A stretch of 64,000 nt of DNA from Symsagittifera roscoffensis (Eukaryota > Xenacoelomorpha > Acoela > Convolutidae): the NCBI RefSeq assembly GCF_963678635.1, contig NC_087071.1, positions 22,165,194 through 22,229,193 of the forward strand, in the 5' to 3' direction. Every line of letters begins with the position of its first letter. Position 1 is the first letter of the stretch. Below are positions 1 through 11,597 of the stretch, one piece after another. Under the pieces are notes generated by a model that made no database searches, was not told the origin of the DNA, and saw only the letters and a list, made by a program, of their open reading frames with translations. Both the position numbers and the translations under genes were made by a program.

Positions 1-242
1 CAGCTGAATTTTTGAAAAAACAGGCCAAAAAAAGGCGTTTTTAGGCCTTTTTTAGAAAATTTTGTTCAAAAACCAAGCGTTTTTGGGCGCACACGCCCCC
101 CTCAAAATTTAAATATGTAATAGCGCCAAAACATAAATTAGGCGTCAATTTAATGTTTAATCAACCGAGAAGTCCTCTTCCAGTCTGTTATTTTGGAAGG
201 AAATAAATCATACATAATATTATTTAGCGGGAAAAAGTTAAC

Positions 243-389
243 CTGTATGATCAATTGACCTCTGATGTCATCTGTCTTCACGTGGATCTCTAGGGGCTCG
301 AACTCCTGGTCTGACCTCTGAGTAAGTGAGTGTAGTCTTCTCTTTTCTAGCGCATCACACGAGTTGGAAATCAGTTCACGCAGAAAAAC
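243..389 (-). CDS. TRAP1: TRAP1 exon: start of HSP90 ATPase domain
   Basis: A 147-base, phase 0-0 exon between acceptor TTTTAG and donor GTTAAC. It encodes 49 residues beginning VFLRELISNSCDALEK and ending DDIRGQLIIQ, which is the conserved HSP90 N-terminal helix with the nucleotide-binding Asn/Asp followed by the first beta strands. The next exon is beyond base 1. Confidence 0.93.
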
Positions 390-2424
390 CTAAAACGTCA
401 AAACACACTTATTTCTCATGATTATAACCAATCGAACCGTGAAGGCCTTTAAGATGTAGAAGTACTCCGAATTGCTTACGTATCCTTATCAGAAGTTTCA
501 GCTCCTTACCACCAAATCAGAATTTATCATATAAAAGCCATTAATTTTTTCACTTCTTTATGAGTTTGTTTTTCTCGAATTACTATCCTTGAATTCATCG
601 AGTTGAGAATGTGAATTTTATTGTCTCTGGGCAATGCTTGGATAGAGCTAATAAACGCTGCTCTAGTAAGAATAACTTCGATAGAATATAGTTACTACTC
701 CAACTTGGTATGGGTTGTGGGCACAATCGAGAACTCAATTTTTGGACAATTTTTCACTGCGGCAGGGGTCCCATACAATAAGAGAAGCTTAAACATGCTT
801 CTGGGGGTCTGATATTTAAGCGCTGGAGAGTAACTGTTTCAATGGTACAGTTTGCAATTTCAGAATTGCCAGCTACGCTAGAGCCATTCAAACTTTCCGA
901 TGTCATAGAGGTTATCGGTGGATGAACAATAGGCACTGGGATGCTATATATTTTTTGAAAGTATGCAGGGAAGCAAAAAAGGCGGAAGAAAAAATTCTAT
1001 TTCAAAATTTATGTTTTCTAGAAGTCCATCGGTGGGAAGCCATGTTGATGGTCAGCTTTGGGTCAATTATTGGTACATTTTTAGTGAATTGAAGAAAATA
1101 TTTTAATTGCCGGGTTCAAAATAAGAACAGGGCGCTAAAATTCCGAAGAATTAAGATCTTATTTTAGTTTTGAGAGGGAATAAAACCTTTTAAATCTTTC
1201 ACATTTATGCAAAACAAAATTAGAGACAGACAGATGTCACAAAAAGCGTTAAATAGAGGGGGGAGGAGAAGGTAGTCTTCCATAGTCTGAATGTAAAACA
1301 TACCTCATTGTCCGAATACAGTGACTCTGCTACAATCTGCAGCAGTCTTTGAGTCTCCGCCACGAAAGACTTCTGTTCCGCTTCCCCGTGTGACTGCTCA
1401 TTGTCAGTTATGATCGACTTCGGCTCATCTTTCTCAGCTGCAGATTCTGCTGTTGAAGACTCTATGTTTTCTTCAATGATCTCGGCTTCTGTTGATAAAA
1501 TGTATTTGTCTCATTAGAGAAAAATTAGACTTTCCCGGCAGAAGAGATTTTATTGCCCCATTATCGTAGGATTCCCTTTTTTATGCATGGAGCAATAATT
1601 AACTGAGGGAGAGGCGAGTTTAGGAGTCTTTCTCATTATAGTCTTTCCAGCCTGGTAACAAAAAACTTAAGCCCACCCAAAAAAGTAAATTTTGTATATT
1701 GTTGGAGGTGTTTAAATAACTCATGGGGACTATAATGGGAAAGACTCCAAAGTTTGTCTCTCCCCGTAACAAAAGTTGGCTCTCCCTCAGTTAATTGTTG
1801 TTCCGTGCATAAAAAGGAGGAAATCCTACCATAATGGGCTGTCGATTGTTTTTTACAAGGCTGCGGCTGAGCGGCTACGACGAAAGAGCTAATAGTTTAA
1901 TATTCTTAGAACACACTCAAAAGCTAAATTTGCCGTGATTTTTGAAACAGAAAACAGAAACAAATCGATGCTCACCCCCGCGTCTGCTAACGAATATTTT
2001 CGGCACCAAAAATCTTCAGGAACCCATCTTAATTTTAGAGACCCGACTATCATACTTGTATCTCGATACAAAAATAGTTTGAAAAGACTTCACACATTCT
2101 TACCAATGGGTTCTTTTTCTTTATTCGCAGAATCCGAGCTCAGTCCTCTAATATTGATACCAGGCAGCGAAAACGAAGGTCTGCAGTTGTAGAGACGCGA
2201 AGAATAATTCAACCGAACAGAACTTGAGCTGGAATGTCTGGAGATTGTCGAATTTGAGTTGGCCTTTAAATAAAATCTACAACATTTTCTCAAAACATGC
2301 AGAGCAGTGGGATCACGTGAACAAAGAACCCCCTCCCCCCAAATAACCAACTGACCTCTTGAAAAACAATAGCAAATGTCTGCAACATTCGAGTAAAACG
2401 CTGAATATTGATAGGCTGAAACAT
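243..2424 (-). CDS. TRAP1: TRAP1, mitochondrial HSP90 chaperone, N-terminal part (join of 4 exons, incomplete)
   Basis: TRAP1 is the mitochondrial-matrix member of the HSP90 family, an ATP-driven homodimeric chaperone. Proposed minus-strand order is 2424-2356, 2263-2104, 1488-1304, 389-243, then off the left edge. The last two exons read straight through as ...LLQIVAESLYSDNEV then FLRELISNSCDALEK, the first helices of the HSP90 ATPase domain; the Asn of ELISN and the nearby Asp contribute to nucleotide and Mg binding in the family. The variant is TRAP1 rather than cytosolic HSP90 because a Ser/Arg-rich, acid-poor leader precedes it, as in a matrix presequence, followed by a short acidic linker. 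Splice phases agree at 2104/1488 (G+AA gives Glu) and 1304/389 (phase 0). The first exon is the least certain. The rest of the ATPase, middle and C-terminal domains lie outside the window. Confidence 0.88.
390..1303 (-). other. TRAP1 intron, no other feature recognised
   Basis: About 0.9 kb of AT-rich intron. A 60-codon minus-strand open stretch at 754-936 with ordinary composition lies inside it, but the flanking exons already join in phase without it. I see no repeat shared with the rest of the window. Confidence 0.6.
1304..1488 (-). CDS. TRAP1: TRAP1 exon: acidic linker and first HSP90 helix
   Basis: A 185-base exon (2 bases, then 61 codons) with acceptor ATCAACAG and donor GTATGT. It encodes an acidic Glu/Ser-rich linker (EENIESSTAESAAEKDEPK) followed by FVAETQRLLQIVAESLYSD, the classical HSP90 opening helix. 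The incoming phase matches the exon ending at 2104. Confidence 0.92.
1553..1840. mobile_element. MITE-like element with ~100-base terminal inverted repeats, in a TRAP1 intron
   Basis: The left end begins GCCCCATTATCGTAGGATTC and the right end, read in reverse complement, begins GCCCATTATGGTAGGATTTC. The match continues inward through a TTAACTGAGGGAGAG block and GAGTCTTTC(C/T)CATTATAGTC, leaving a short centre. No transposase is present. This is the architecture of a non-autonomous foldback or MITE element. A fragment of the same sequence (GGGACTATAATGGGAAAGAC) is seen again at about 61170. I cannot see an unambiguous target-site duplication. Confidence 0.7.
2104..2263 (-). CDS. TRAP1: TRAP1 exon: mitochondrial presequence region
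   Basis: Encodes a Ser/Arg-rich, almost acid-free stretch (NSTISRHSSSSSVRLNYSSR, then a Leu-Tyr-Asn-Cys-Arg segment) followed by RGLSSDSANKEKEPI. The layout resembles the human TRAP1 leader, where an Arg-rich presequence ends just before a lysine/glutamate linker. Donor ATTG|GTAAGA is strong and phase 1, matching the next exon. The 5' boundary is a choice: AAAG|GCC at 2263 gives phase 0 from the proposed first exon, but the reading frame stays open to about 2350, so a longer exon is possible. Confidence 0.68.
2356..2424 (-). CDS. TRAP1: Candidate TRAP1 first coding exon
   Basis: The open stretch starts with ATG and codes 23 residues, MFQPINIQRFTRMLQTFAIV.., ending at donor GAG|GTCAGT in phase 0. 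It has Arg and hydrophobic residues and only one acidic residue, compatible with the start of a matrix-targeting peptide. It is linked to the next exon by an intron of only about 90 bases with a weak acceptor (TTTAAAG). The downstream exon has no in-frame ATG of its own, which is the main reason for proposing this one. Confidence 0.4.
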
Positions 2425-3879
2425 GAGAACTTTAACCAATTGAACGATTGCCGCTAAAGACTTCTGAAGAGATTGTTCGCTCGGTCCAATCACCGATTTT
2501 GCTTAACCTTTGCTAGAAAAAAATATGTGAATTTGGACAATTTTTTAGCAGATTTTTGAATAACGTTTCCTATTCTATGCAATTTTACTTCTCCGGTCTC
2601 TTGAGAGTAAGTATTTCAGATTGATGGTTAATGCCAAACTTTTGACAATATTGGTGACCATGAGCACCGTAATGGGTCACGAAAGGGGTTCTTTCAATTA
2701 ATTGAGTTTTTGACACGGTTTTGAAATGATTTCTGCAGATGAATTCTGCGGGTCAAACTGAATAGTTAGTATAGGTTAATAACCTTGATTCAGACTCTTC
2801 AATTCTAAAAAATATTACAATAATTTTTTTCTGACTCTGAATGTAAAATATCTCACCTGATGAAATCGGGACAAGCAACGGAGAGATCTTAGATGGGCAG
2901 CCACTCCTCTCTGGGTCAAGTTCAATACTTTTATTTTACAAGAATGCATTTCAAAAACAAAAACCTGAAAAAATCGCACATTAAACTACAATGCAGTTTG
3001 AGAAATTTTATACTCAGCTGAATGATGGAGCGTTAATACTTCACTTACTTGTAGTTAAAGTTTGCTGTCCAAAAACCGTCGAAAGTTTAATTGTTGAACA
3101 ATTTTTTCTCGCAAAACTGACGCGCATAAGGGTTCCACCCTTATCCGTGTCATTTTTGCGAAAAATCGTTCCAAAGTGACATGGCGGTAAAATACTAATT
3201 GAGAAAAAAATTAAATCCGGTCAAAGCATTTTGATTTCTTGGATCTAATTTCAGGCTATTGAAATTTAAAAAAAATCGCCCAAGTTTTTTGTTAAATTTT
3301 TTGTTTGTATCGTAGTCGTTGTGCCATTTCCCTACGCACTGTACTTTTAATATGAATTGTTTTTAATCCAATTTATGAGAAAGAATATCCGCGCAAAATC
3401 ATCTTTTTTAAAGAAATTACACCAACTCAACAGTCATTTTTCCGTTTAACTCACTTGTTTTCGGGGAATATTTTACACAACCGTTCGTTATTTATTTGGG
3501 TAATTATAGTCAAAGTTTCACTTGATGCGTTTTTCGGTACTTTTCGCTAATTCTGTTTGCACTGAAGAAAAATTTAGACATTGGTTTTTCAACTCTTTTA
3601 TCACAAGTTTTTTGTAATTTATTTGTACTTTCTACTTTGATTATACTCGAATTTGTTCCACCTTGAAAAGTATATTGATCGCTGACTGTAATTTCATATA
3701 TTCCAAAATTCAAATGATTTTGGTCAAAATCAAAAATCAGAACAACTAGCGCGTGACTCGCACCTACGGTGCTTCAGATAGATCGTTGAACGTTAAAAAA
3801 AACTTCTTTAATCATGTACTAAAACCGCGATTTTTAATGCCACCGTGAAGATAAACTGGGCTGATCTAACAGGGGTTTT
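2425..3879. other. Intergenic, nothing recognised
   Basis: AT-rich sequence upstream of TRAP1. I see no reading frame with a recognisable protein and no repeat shared with the rest of the window before the satellite begins near 3880. Confidence 0.5.
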
Positions 3880-4740
3880 TCATAGAATTCATAAAAAACG
3901 CCATATCTCGAAAACCGGAATGATTTGAGCACATAAAATTAGAAGGCAGATTTGCTACCCTATAGTGTTCTCTGACAGCATCCCACCATAGAGTTAAAAA
4001 TTTTAATTTCTACTGGTTTTCTGGAAAAAGTCATATTGAAAGAGAATATATTTCAAGATCGTTTAGTTTTTTTTAATTCAAATTTCTTTAAAAAAAAATT
4101 GCAAAAATTCATAAAAATTGCCGCAAGGACTTATTTGAGCAGTCATGATTAGAGGGAAGGTTTGCAACGCATATGTGTAACTGACAGGACCCCGCCTTAG
4201 GGTTGAGAATTTCAAGTTCAATTAGTTTGCTTTCATATTTAAGTTTTTATACCTAAGAAAAAAAAGAGAAAAAAAAAACAATCATAAAAGCCACATCACG
4301 AAAGTAAAAGGATATGAGCAGCCATATTTAGAAGAAAGAACTGCAAAATAAGAGTTTACCCTGACAGTACCTTACTATAGGGTTGAGAACTTCAAGCTCG
4401 ATAAGTTTTTTTGTCTTTTTTGACAAAAGAAAGTTTTTTGAAAAAAAAAAAAAAATCATAAAAAACGCCATATCTCGAAAACCAAAAAGATTTGAGCAGT
4501 CATACTTCGACGCAAGTTTGCAACCAACTGAAGGCACCTTGACAGCACCCCAGTATAGAGTTGAGAGTTTCAACTTCGGTTAGTTTTTTTATACCTAAAT
4601 TTTTGAAAAAAAAATCATAAAAAAACGCCATATCTCAAAAACAAAAAGATTTGAGCACTCATACTTGAATGCCAGACTTGCAACCCCTGAGTGTAACCTG
4701 ACAGCGCCCCACAACAGGGTTAAGGGTTTCAAATTAATTA
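3880..4740. repeat. ~160-210 bp satellite (S1), first block
   Basis: Four to five diverged monomers, each carrying the words AACGCCATATCTCGAAAACC, TTTGAGCAGTCATACTT, and TGACAGCACCCCACTATAGG followed by GTTGAGAATTTC. Neighbouring copies of TTGAGCAG(T/C)CAT are 160 to 210 bases apart. The block lies inside the large duplication and is repeated at about 6404-7205. Confidence 0.85.
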
Positions 4741-5283
4741 AGTAAAATGTAAAACAAAAATTTTGATAGTTTTACGTTGCGAATATAGGAAAAATGTAAG
4801 AGTTGAAGCATTCGCGCTCCAACAAATTTTGAAACGCTGACTTGAGTTAAGTTTTCAACCCTTTCAAAGTCTTGGCTTTTTAACAGAACAACATAGGTAC
4901 TTCTTAAATTTGTGTCAAATGAAATTTCTTAAGCATTTTAATATACGATATAGCTGAAACGTGCCAAAACTCTATCGTTAAACATGCAAAAACAATACGT
5001 TGAAGAGCTTGAATAGGCAAACATGGGGACTTCGTAAACATGTAAACTTAGAAACTTCTTAAACATGTGTCAAATGAAACGCCAATTAAATAATAGATAG
5101 ATTAAGCGCTCTACTTTGGTCTTACGAGCTTTGTGGCTTCATTTTGAATTTGGGAACCAACAGATTTTAAAAGATGAAAACAAACTTTTTCAAGTGAGTT
5201 ATCTGTTAGGAAACTTTTGTTCACGTCAACAATAATCACTAGCAAGCGCGCCTCCAATAATCAATTGGCTGGCAAAAAGTAAG

Positions 5284-5401
5284 TTGATGCTCTGATCAAG
5301 CTATCCAAGCATTACGATAATATGGCTTTACTTGAAATTGTTCAAATATTCTTTGCTTGGATAGCTTGATCAGAGCATCAAGTAAAGCCATATTATCGTA
5401 A
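5284..5401. repeat. Interleaved inverted repeat A-B-A'-B', copy 1
   Basis: Arm A (5284-5311, TTGATGCTCTGATCAAGCTA..) is followed by arm B (5312-5335, TTACGATAATATGGCTTTAC..). After 18 bases comes the exact reverse complement of A (5354-5381), then the exact reverse complement of B (5378-5401); the last two share four bases. The order is A B A' B', a pseudoknot-like topology rather than a plain hairpin. Confidence 0.93.
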
Positions 5402-6401
5402 AGCGGTTTGAAAAACTTTAAGTTTCATAGAACGAAAAGGTTCCCGAAAAAATTTTTTTTTGCAAGCTATCCAAGCTACAATAATTTGTGAAAAACTTCA
5501 CGTTGTTTAGAGCGAATCAAATATTGCAAAAAAGTAAAGTTTTTCTAGGCAAGCTATAAAAGCAAGCAAAAAATCCCGTTGTTTCATAGAACGAATCAGT
5601 TGGCAAAAAAATTAATTTTTGTTAGTAAGCTATTCAAGCTATGAAGAGAAATAAATCAAGCTACTTCAAAGAGCGAACTGGTTCGCAAAAGATTCAAGTT
5701 CTTCTTTGCAAGCTATTTAAAAAATTTCCAACTTTTAAACATTTCCAAGTTTTTGTATAGACTGATTTGGTTCACAACAAGTATAAGTTTTTCGAAGCAA
5801 ACTATTAAGCTATGATGCTTTGAACTAATTCCAGTTATTTCATAGACTGAAAAAATTCGTGAAAAATTTAACTTTTTTTAAGCAAGCTGTTTAAGCTATG
5901 GAACTTTCAATAATTCAAGTTAGTTCAAAAAGTTAACCGGATGGCAAACTGTTTTTCTGTTGAAGCCTTTCAAGTAATTTCCAAGTTATTTCAAAAACCG
6001 AATCAACCCGTGAATTTTTTTTCGAAGCAAGCAAATCAAGCTATGAAACTTTGAACTTTTGCAGATTATTTCGTGGACTAAATCGATTCGCGAAAAAATT
6101 TTCTAAGCAAGCTTATAGAGCTATGCAACTTTGAAATACTTCAACTTATTTCATAAACCGAGTCAGTACGCGAAAATCTATAAATTTTCTGAGCAAGCTA
6201 AAAAAATGAATTCTTTCAACTTATTTCGTAGATCAAATCTGTTCGCAAAAAGTTTAAGTTTTTCAGTGCGCGAAATTTTTTTCAAAGCAAGCAAATCGAG
6301 CTATAAAACTTTGAAATACTTGAAGTTATTTCATAGATCGAATCATTTCGCGAAACGCTTTGAGTTTTCGAAGCAAGCTTTTCAAGCTATGAAACTTTGA
6401 A
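5402..6401. repeat. ~85 bp minisatellite (S2), first block
   Basis: Diverged monomers of roughly 75-90 bases, each with GCAAGCT(A/T)TNCAAGCTATG, then AACTTTGAAATA, TTATTTCATAGACCGAATC, GGTTCGCGAAAA and TTAAGTTTTTC. The block recurs in unit 2 (about 7869-9100) and unit 3 (about 9927-11130). Confidence 0.85.
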
Positions 6402-7750
6402 ATAAAATTAGAAGGCAGATTTGCTACCCTATAGTGTTCTCTGACAGCATCCCACCATAGAGTTAAAAATTTTAATTTCTACTGGTTTTCTGGAAAAAGT
6501 CATATTAAAAGAGAATATATTTCAAGATCGTTTAGTTTTTTTTAATTCAAATTTCTTTAAAAAAAAATTGCAAAAATTCATAAAAATTGCCGCAAGGACT
6601 TATTTGAGCAGTCATGATTAGAGGGAAGGTTTGCAACGTATATGTGTAACTGACAGGACCCCGCCTTAGGGTTGAGAATTTCAAGTTCAATTAGTTTGCT
6701 TTCATATTTAAGTTTTTATACCTAAGAAAAAAAAGAGAAAAAAAACAATCATAAAAGCCACATCACGAAAGTAAAAGGATATGAGCAGCCATATTTAGAA
6801 GAAAGAACTGGGAAATAAGAGTTTACCCTGACAGTACCTTACTATAGGGTTGAGAACTTCAAGCTCGGTAAGTTTTTTTGTCTTTTTTGACAAAAGAAAG
6901 TTTTTTGAAAAAAAAAATAAAATCATAAAAAACGCCATATCTCGAAAACCAAAAGGATTTGAGCAGTCATACTTCGACGCAAGTTTGCAACCAACTGAAG
7001 GCACCTTGACAGCACCCCGGTATAGAGTTGAGAGTTTCAACTTCGGTTAGTTTTTTTATACCTAAATTTTTGAAAAAAAAAATCATAAAAAAACGCCATA
7101 TCTCAAAAACAAAAAGATTTGAGCACTCATACTTGAATGCCAGACTTGCAACCCCTGAGTGTAACCTGACAGCGCCCCACAACAGGGTTAAGGGTTTCAA
7201 ATTTATTAAGTAGAATGTAAAACAAAAATTTTGATAGTTTTACGTTGCGAATATAGGAAAAATGTAAGAGTTGAAGCATTCGCGCTCCAACAAATTTTGA
7301 AACGCTGACTTGAGTTAAGTTTTCAACCCTTTCAAAGTCTTGGCTTTTTAACAGAACAACATAGGTACTTCTTAAAATTGTGTCAAATGAAATTTCTTAA
7401 GCAGTTAATATACGATATAGCTGAAACGTGCCAAAACTCTATCGTTAAACATGCAAAAACAATACGTTGAAGAGCTTGAATAGGCAAACATGGGGACTTC
7501 GTAAACATGTAAACTTAGAAACTTCTTAAACATGTGTCAAATGAAACGCCAATTAAATAATAGATAGATTAAGCGCTCTACTTTGGTCTTACGAGCTTTG
7601 TGGCTTCATTTTGACTTTGGGAACCAACAGATTTTAAAAGATGAAAACAAACTTTTTCAAGTGAGTTATCTGTTAGGAAACTTTTGTTCACGTCAACAAT
7701 AATCACTAGCAAGCGCGCCTCCAATAATCAATTTGCTGGCAAAAAGTAAG

Positions 7751-7868
7751 TTGATGCTCTGATCAAGCTATCCAAGCATTACGATAATATGGCTTTACTT
7801 GAAATTGTTCAAATATTCATTGCTTGGATAGCTTGATCAGAGCATCAAGTAAAGCCATATTATCGTAA
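7751..7868. repeat. Interleaved inverted repeat A-B-A'-B', copy 2
   Basis: Second duplicate of the element at 5284-5401. All four arms are unchanged; one base differs in the spacer between B and A' (ATTCATTG instead of ATTCTTTG). Confidence 0.92.
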
Positions 7869-9808
7869 AGCGGTTTGAAAAACTTTAAGTTTCATAGAAC
7901 GAAAAGGTTCCCGAAAAAATTTTTTTTTGCAAGCTATCCAAGCTACAATAATTTGTGAAAAACTTCACGTTGTTTAGAGCGAATCAAATATTGCAAAAAA
8001 GTAAAGTTTTTCTAGGCAAGCTATAAAAGCAAGCAAAAAATCCCGTTGTTTCATAGAACGAATCAGTTGGCAAAAAAATTAATTTTTGTTAGTAAGCTAT
8101 TCAAGCTATGAAGAGAAATAAATCAAGCTACTTCAAAGAGCGAACTGGTTCGCAAAAGATTCAAGTTCTTCTTTGCAAGCTATTTAAAAAATTTCCAACT
8201 TTTAAACATTTCCAAGTTTTTGTATAGACTGATTTGGTTCACAACAAGTATAAGTTTTTCGAAGCAAACTATTAAGCTATGATGCTTTGAACTAATTCCA
8301 GTTATTTCATAGACTGAAAAAATTCGCGAAAAATTTAACTTTTTTCAAGCAAGCTGTTTAAGCTATGGAACTTTCAATAATTCAAGTTAGTTCAAAAAGT
8401 TAACCGGATGGCAAACTGTTTTTCTGTTGAAGCCTTTTAAGTAATTTCCAAGTTATTTCAAAAACCGAATCAACCCGTGAATTTTTTTTCGAAGCAAGCA
8501 AATCAAGCTATGAAACTTTGAACTTTCGCAGATTATTTCGTGGACTAAATCGATTCGCGAAAAAATTTTCTAAGCAAGCTTATAGAGCTATGCAACGTTG
8601 AAATACTTCAACTTAATTCATAAACCGAGTCAGTACGCGAAAATCTATAAATTTTCTGAGCAAGCTAAAAAAAATGAATTCTTTCAACTTATTTCGTAGA
8701 TCAAATCTGTTCGCAAAAAGTTTAAGTTTTTCAGTGCGCGAAATTTTTTTCAAAGCAAGCAAATCGAGCTATAAAACTTTGAAATATTTGAAGTTATTTC
8801 ATAGATCGAATCATTTCGCGAAACGCTTTGAGTTTTCGAAGCAAGCTTTTCAAGCTATGAAACTTTGAAATATTGCAAGTAATTTCGTGGACTAAATCGG
8901 TTCGCGAAAAGTTAAGTTTTTCTAAGCAAGTTAACAGTGCTATGCAACTAGGAATTGTTTCAACTTATTTCATACAGTGAATCGGTTCGCCAATTTTTTT
9001 TCTAAGAAAGCTTTTCAAGTTTGAAATATTTCCATTTATTTCATAGAACAAATAGGTTTGCGAAATTTTTTTCTTCGCATGGAGGTTGCTGTTTTTAAGT
9101 GATTCTTTGCAGACTGAAATTTTGACATTCCAGTTCCAGACGGAAAAGAAATGAAATTTTGGACAAAAATTCGGTAGGTACTGTCTAGCCTTGAAGATGA
9201 ATCGAGTTTATCTTCTGATGGTTGCTCTGAATGCTTCTTAAGCATTACGCTCGATAGCCTTTTAAACATTGTCTCCTAATGATTCTTAAGCATTGTGTTC
9301 AGTTAAACATTGCGTCCATAGCGCATTCGAAGTTACATTTAATATAAAGATTACCTTGGTTTCCATGCTGTTTAGAAAAAAATAGCTTATAAGATAGTGC
9401 GTATGGCTCAAAACTTACAGATGATACTAGCGTGTAACGCACCTCCGAAGCTTCAAACGGATTACTGAACATAAAAGTTTCAATTAAATTCTCATTATGG
9501 ATCACTTAAGGTGGGTAAGTCAAATACGAAGAAAATCTTGAATAGGCAAACATGGGGACTTCGTAAACATGTAAACTTAGAAACTTCTTAAACATGTGTC
9601 AAATGAAACGCCAATTAAATAATAGATAAAGCGCTCTACTTTGGTCTTACGAGCTTTGTGGCTTCATTTTGAATTTGGGAACCAACAGATTTTAAAAGAT
9701 GAAAACAAACTTTTTCAAGTGAGTTATCTGTTAGGAAACTTTTGTTCACGTCAACAATAATCACTAGCAAGCGCGCCTCCAATAATCAATTGGCTGGCAA
9801 AAAATAAG

Positions 9809-9926
9809 TTGATGCTCTGATCAAGCTATTCAAGCATTACGATTATATGGCTTTACTTGAAATTGTTCAAATATTCTTTGCTTGGATAGCTTGATCAGAG
9901 CATCAAGTAAAGCCATATTATCGTAA
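9809..9926. repeat. Interleaved inverted repeat A-B-A'-B', copy 3
   Basis: Third duplicate. Arm A has TATTCAAG for TATCCAAG and arm B has ACGATTATATGG for ACGATAATATGG. The partner arms A' and B' are unchanged, so these changes are not compensated. Confidence 0.92.
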
Positions 9927-11597
9927 AGCGGTTTGAAAAACTTTAAGTTTCATAGAACGAAAAGGTTCCCGAAAAAAATTTTTTTGCAAGCTATCCAAGC
10001 TACAATAATTTGTGAAAAACTTCGTTGTTTAGAGCGAATCAAATATTGCAAAAAAGTAAAGTTTTTCTAGGCAAGCTATAAAAGCAAGCAAAAAATCCCG
10101 TTGTTTCATAGAACGAATCAGTTGGCAAAAAAATTAAGTTTTGTTAGTAAGCTATTCAAGCTATGAAGAGAAATAAATCAAGCTACTTCAAAGAGCGAAC
10201 TGGTTCGCAAAAGATTCAAGTTCTTCTTTGCAAGCTATTTAAAAAAATTCCAACTTTTAAACATTTCCAAGTTTTTGTATAGAATGATTTGGTTCACAAC
10301 AAGTATAAGTTTTTCGAAGCAAACTATTAAGCTATGATGCTTTGAACTAATTCCAGTTATTTCATAGACTGAAAAAATTCGCGAAAAATTTAACTTTTTT
10401 TAAGCAAGCTGTTTAAGCTATGGAACTTTCAATAATTCAAGTTAGTTCAAAAAGTTAACCGGATGGCAAACTGTTTTTCTGTTGAAGCCTTTCAAGTAAT
10501 TTCCAAGTTATTTCAAAAACCGAATCAACCCGTGAATTTTTTTTCGAAGCAAGCAAATCAAGCTATGAAACTTTGAACTTTTGCAGATTATTTCGTGGAC
10601 TAAATCGATTCGCGAAAAAATTTTCTAAGCAAGCTTATAGAGCTATGCAACTTTGAAATACTTCAACTTATTTCATAAACCGAGTCAGTACGCGAAAATC
10701 TATAAATTTTCTGAGCAAGCTAAAAAAATGAATTCTTTCAACTTATTTCGTAGATCAAATCTGTTCGCAAAAAGTTTAAGTTTTTCAGTGCGCAAAATTT
10801 TTTTCAAAGCAAGCAAATTGAGCTATAAAACTTTGAAATATTTGAAGTTATTTCATAGATCGAATCAATTCGCGAAACGCTTTGAGTTTTCGAAGCAAGC
10901 TTTTCAAGCTATGAAACTTTGAAATATTGCAAGTAATTTCGTGGACTAAATCGGTTCGCGAAAAGTTAAGTTTTTCTAAGCAAGTTAACAGAGCTATGCA
11001 ACTAGGAATTGTTTCAACTTATTTCATACAGTGAATCGGTTCGCGAAATTTTTTTTCTAAGAAAGCTTTTCAAGTTTGAAATATTTCCATTTATTTCATA
11101 GAACAAATAGGTTTGCGAAATTTTTTTCTTCGCATGGAGGTTGCTGTTTTTAAGTGATGCTTTGCAGACTGAAATTTTGACATTCCAGTTCCAGACAGAA
11201 AAGAAATTTTGGACAAAAATTCGGTAGGTACTGTCTAGCCTTGAAGATGAATCGAGTTTATCTTCTGATGGTTGCTCTGAATGCTTCTTAAGCATTACGC
11301 TCGATAGCCTTTTAAACATTGTCTCCTAATGATTCTTAAGCATTGTGTTCAGTTAAACATTGCGTCCATAGCGCATTCGAAGTTATATTTAATATAAAAA
11401 TTACCTTGGTTTCCATGCTGTTTAGAAAAAAATAGCTTATAAGATAGTGCGTATGGCTCAAAACTTACAGATGATACTGGCGTGTAACGCACCTCCGAAG
11501 CTTCAAACGGATTACTGAACATAAAAGTTTCATTTAAATTCTCATTATGGATCACTTAAGGTGGGTAAGACAAATACGAAGGAAAGAAAAAAACCCG

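Larger units (their letters stand above)
3933..11583. repeat. Large nested tandem duplication
   Basis: The sequence beginning ATAAAATTAGAAGGCAGATT at 3933 restarts at 6402, a period of 2469 bases, and stays nearly identical to 8866. The copy then runs on into a further block (8867-9536). From 7475 the combination repeats with a period of 2062 bases: CTTGAATAGGCAAACATGGG occurs at 7475 and again at 9537, and the match continues to about 11583. The array is therefore unit 1 (3933-6401), unit 2 plus extension (6402-9536), and a truncated unit 3 plus extension (9537-11583). The few differences are single bases and 1-4 base indels, so the copies are recent. Confidence 0.92.

Noticed and set aside
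754-936. 60-codon minus-strand frame in the TRAP1 intron as an extra exon
   Set aside because: The exons at 1304 and 389 already join in phase through a conserved HSP90 helix; inserting it would break the fold.
5284-5401. Functional RNA pseudoknot or riboswitch-like element
   Set aside because: Uncompensated arm changes in the third copy and no evidence of transcription; kept only as a structural observation.
6131-6400. 89-codon repeat-containing frame, also at 8674-8868 and 10653-10922
   Set aside because: Falls wholly in the ~85 bp minisatellite and is truncated in unit 2 by an indel; more likely an accident of unit length.
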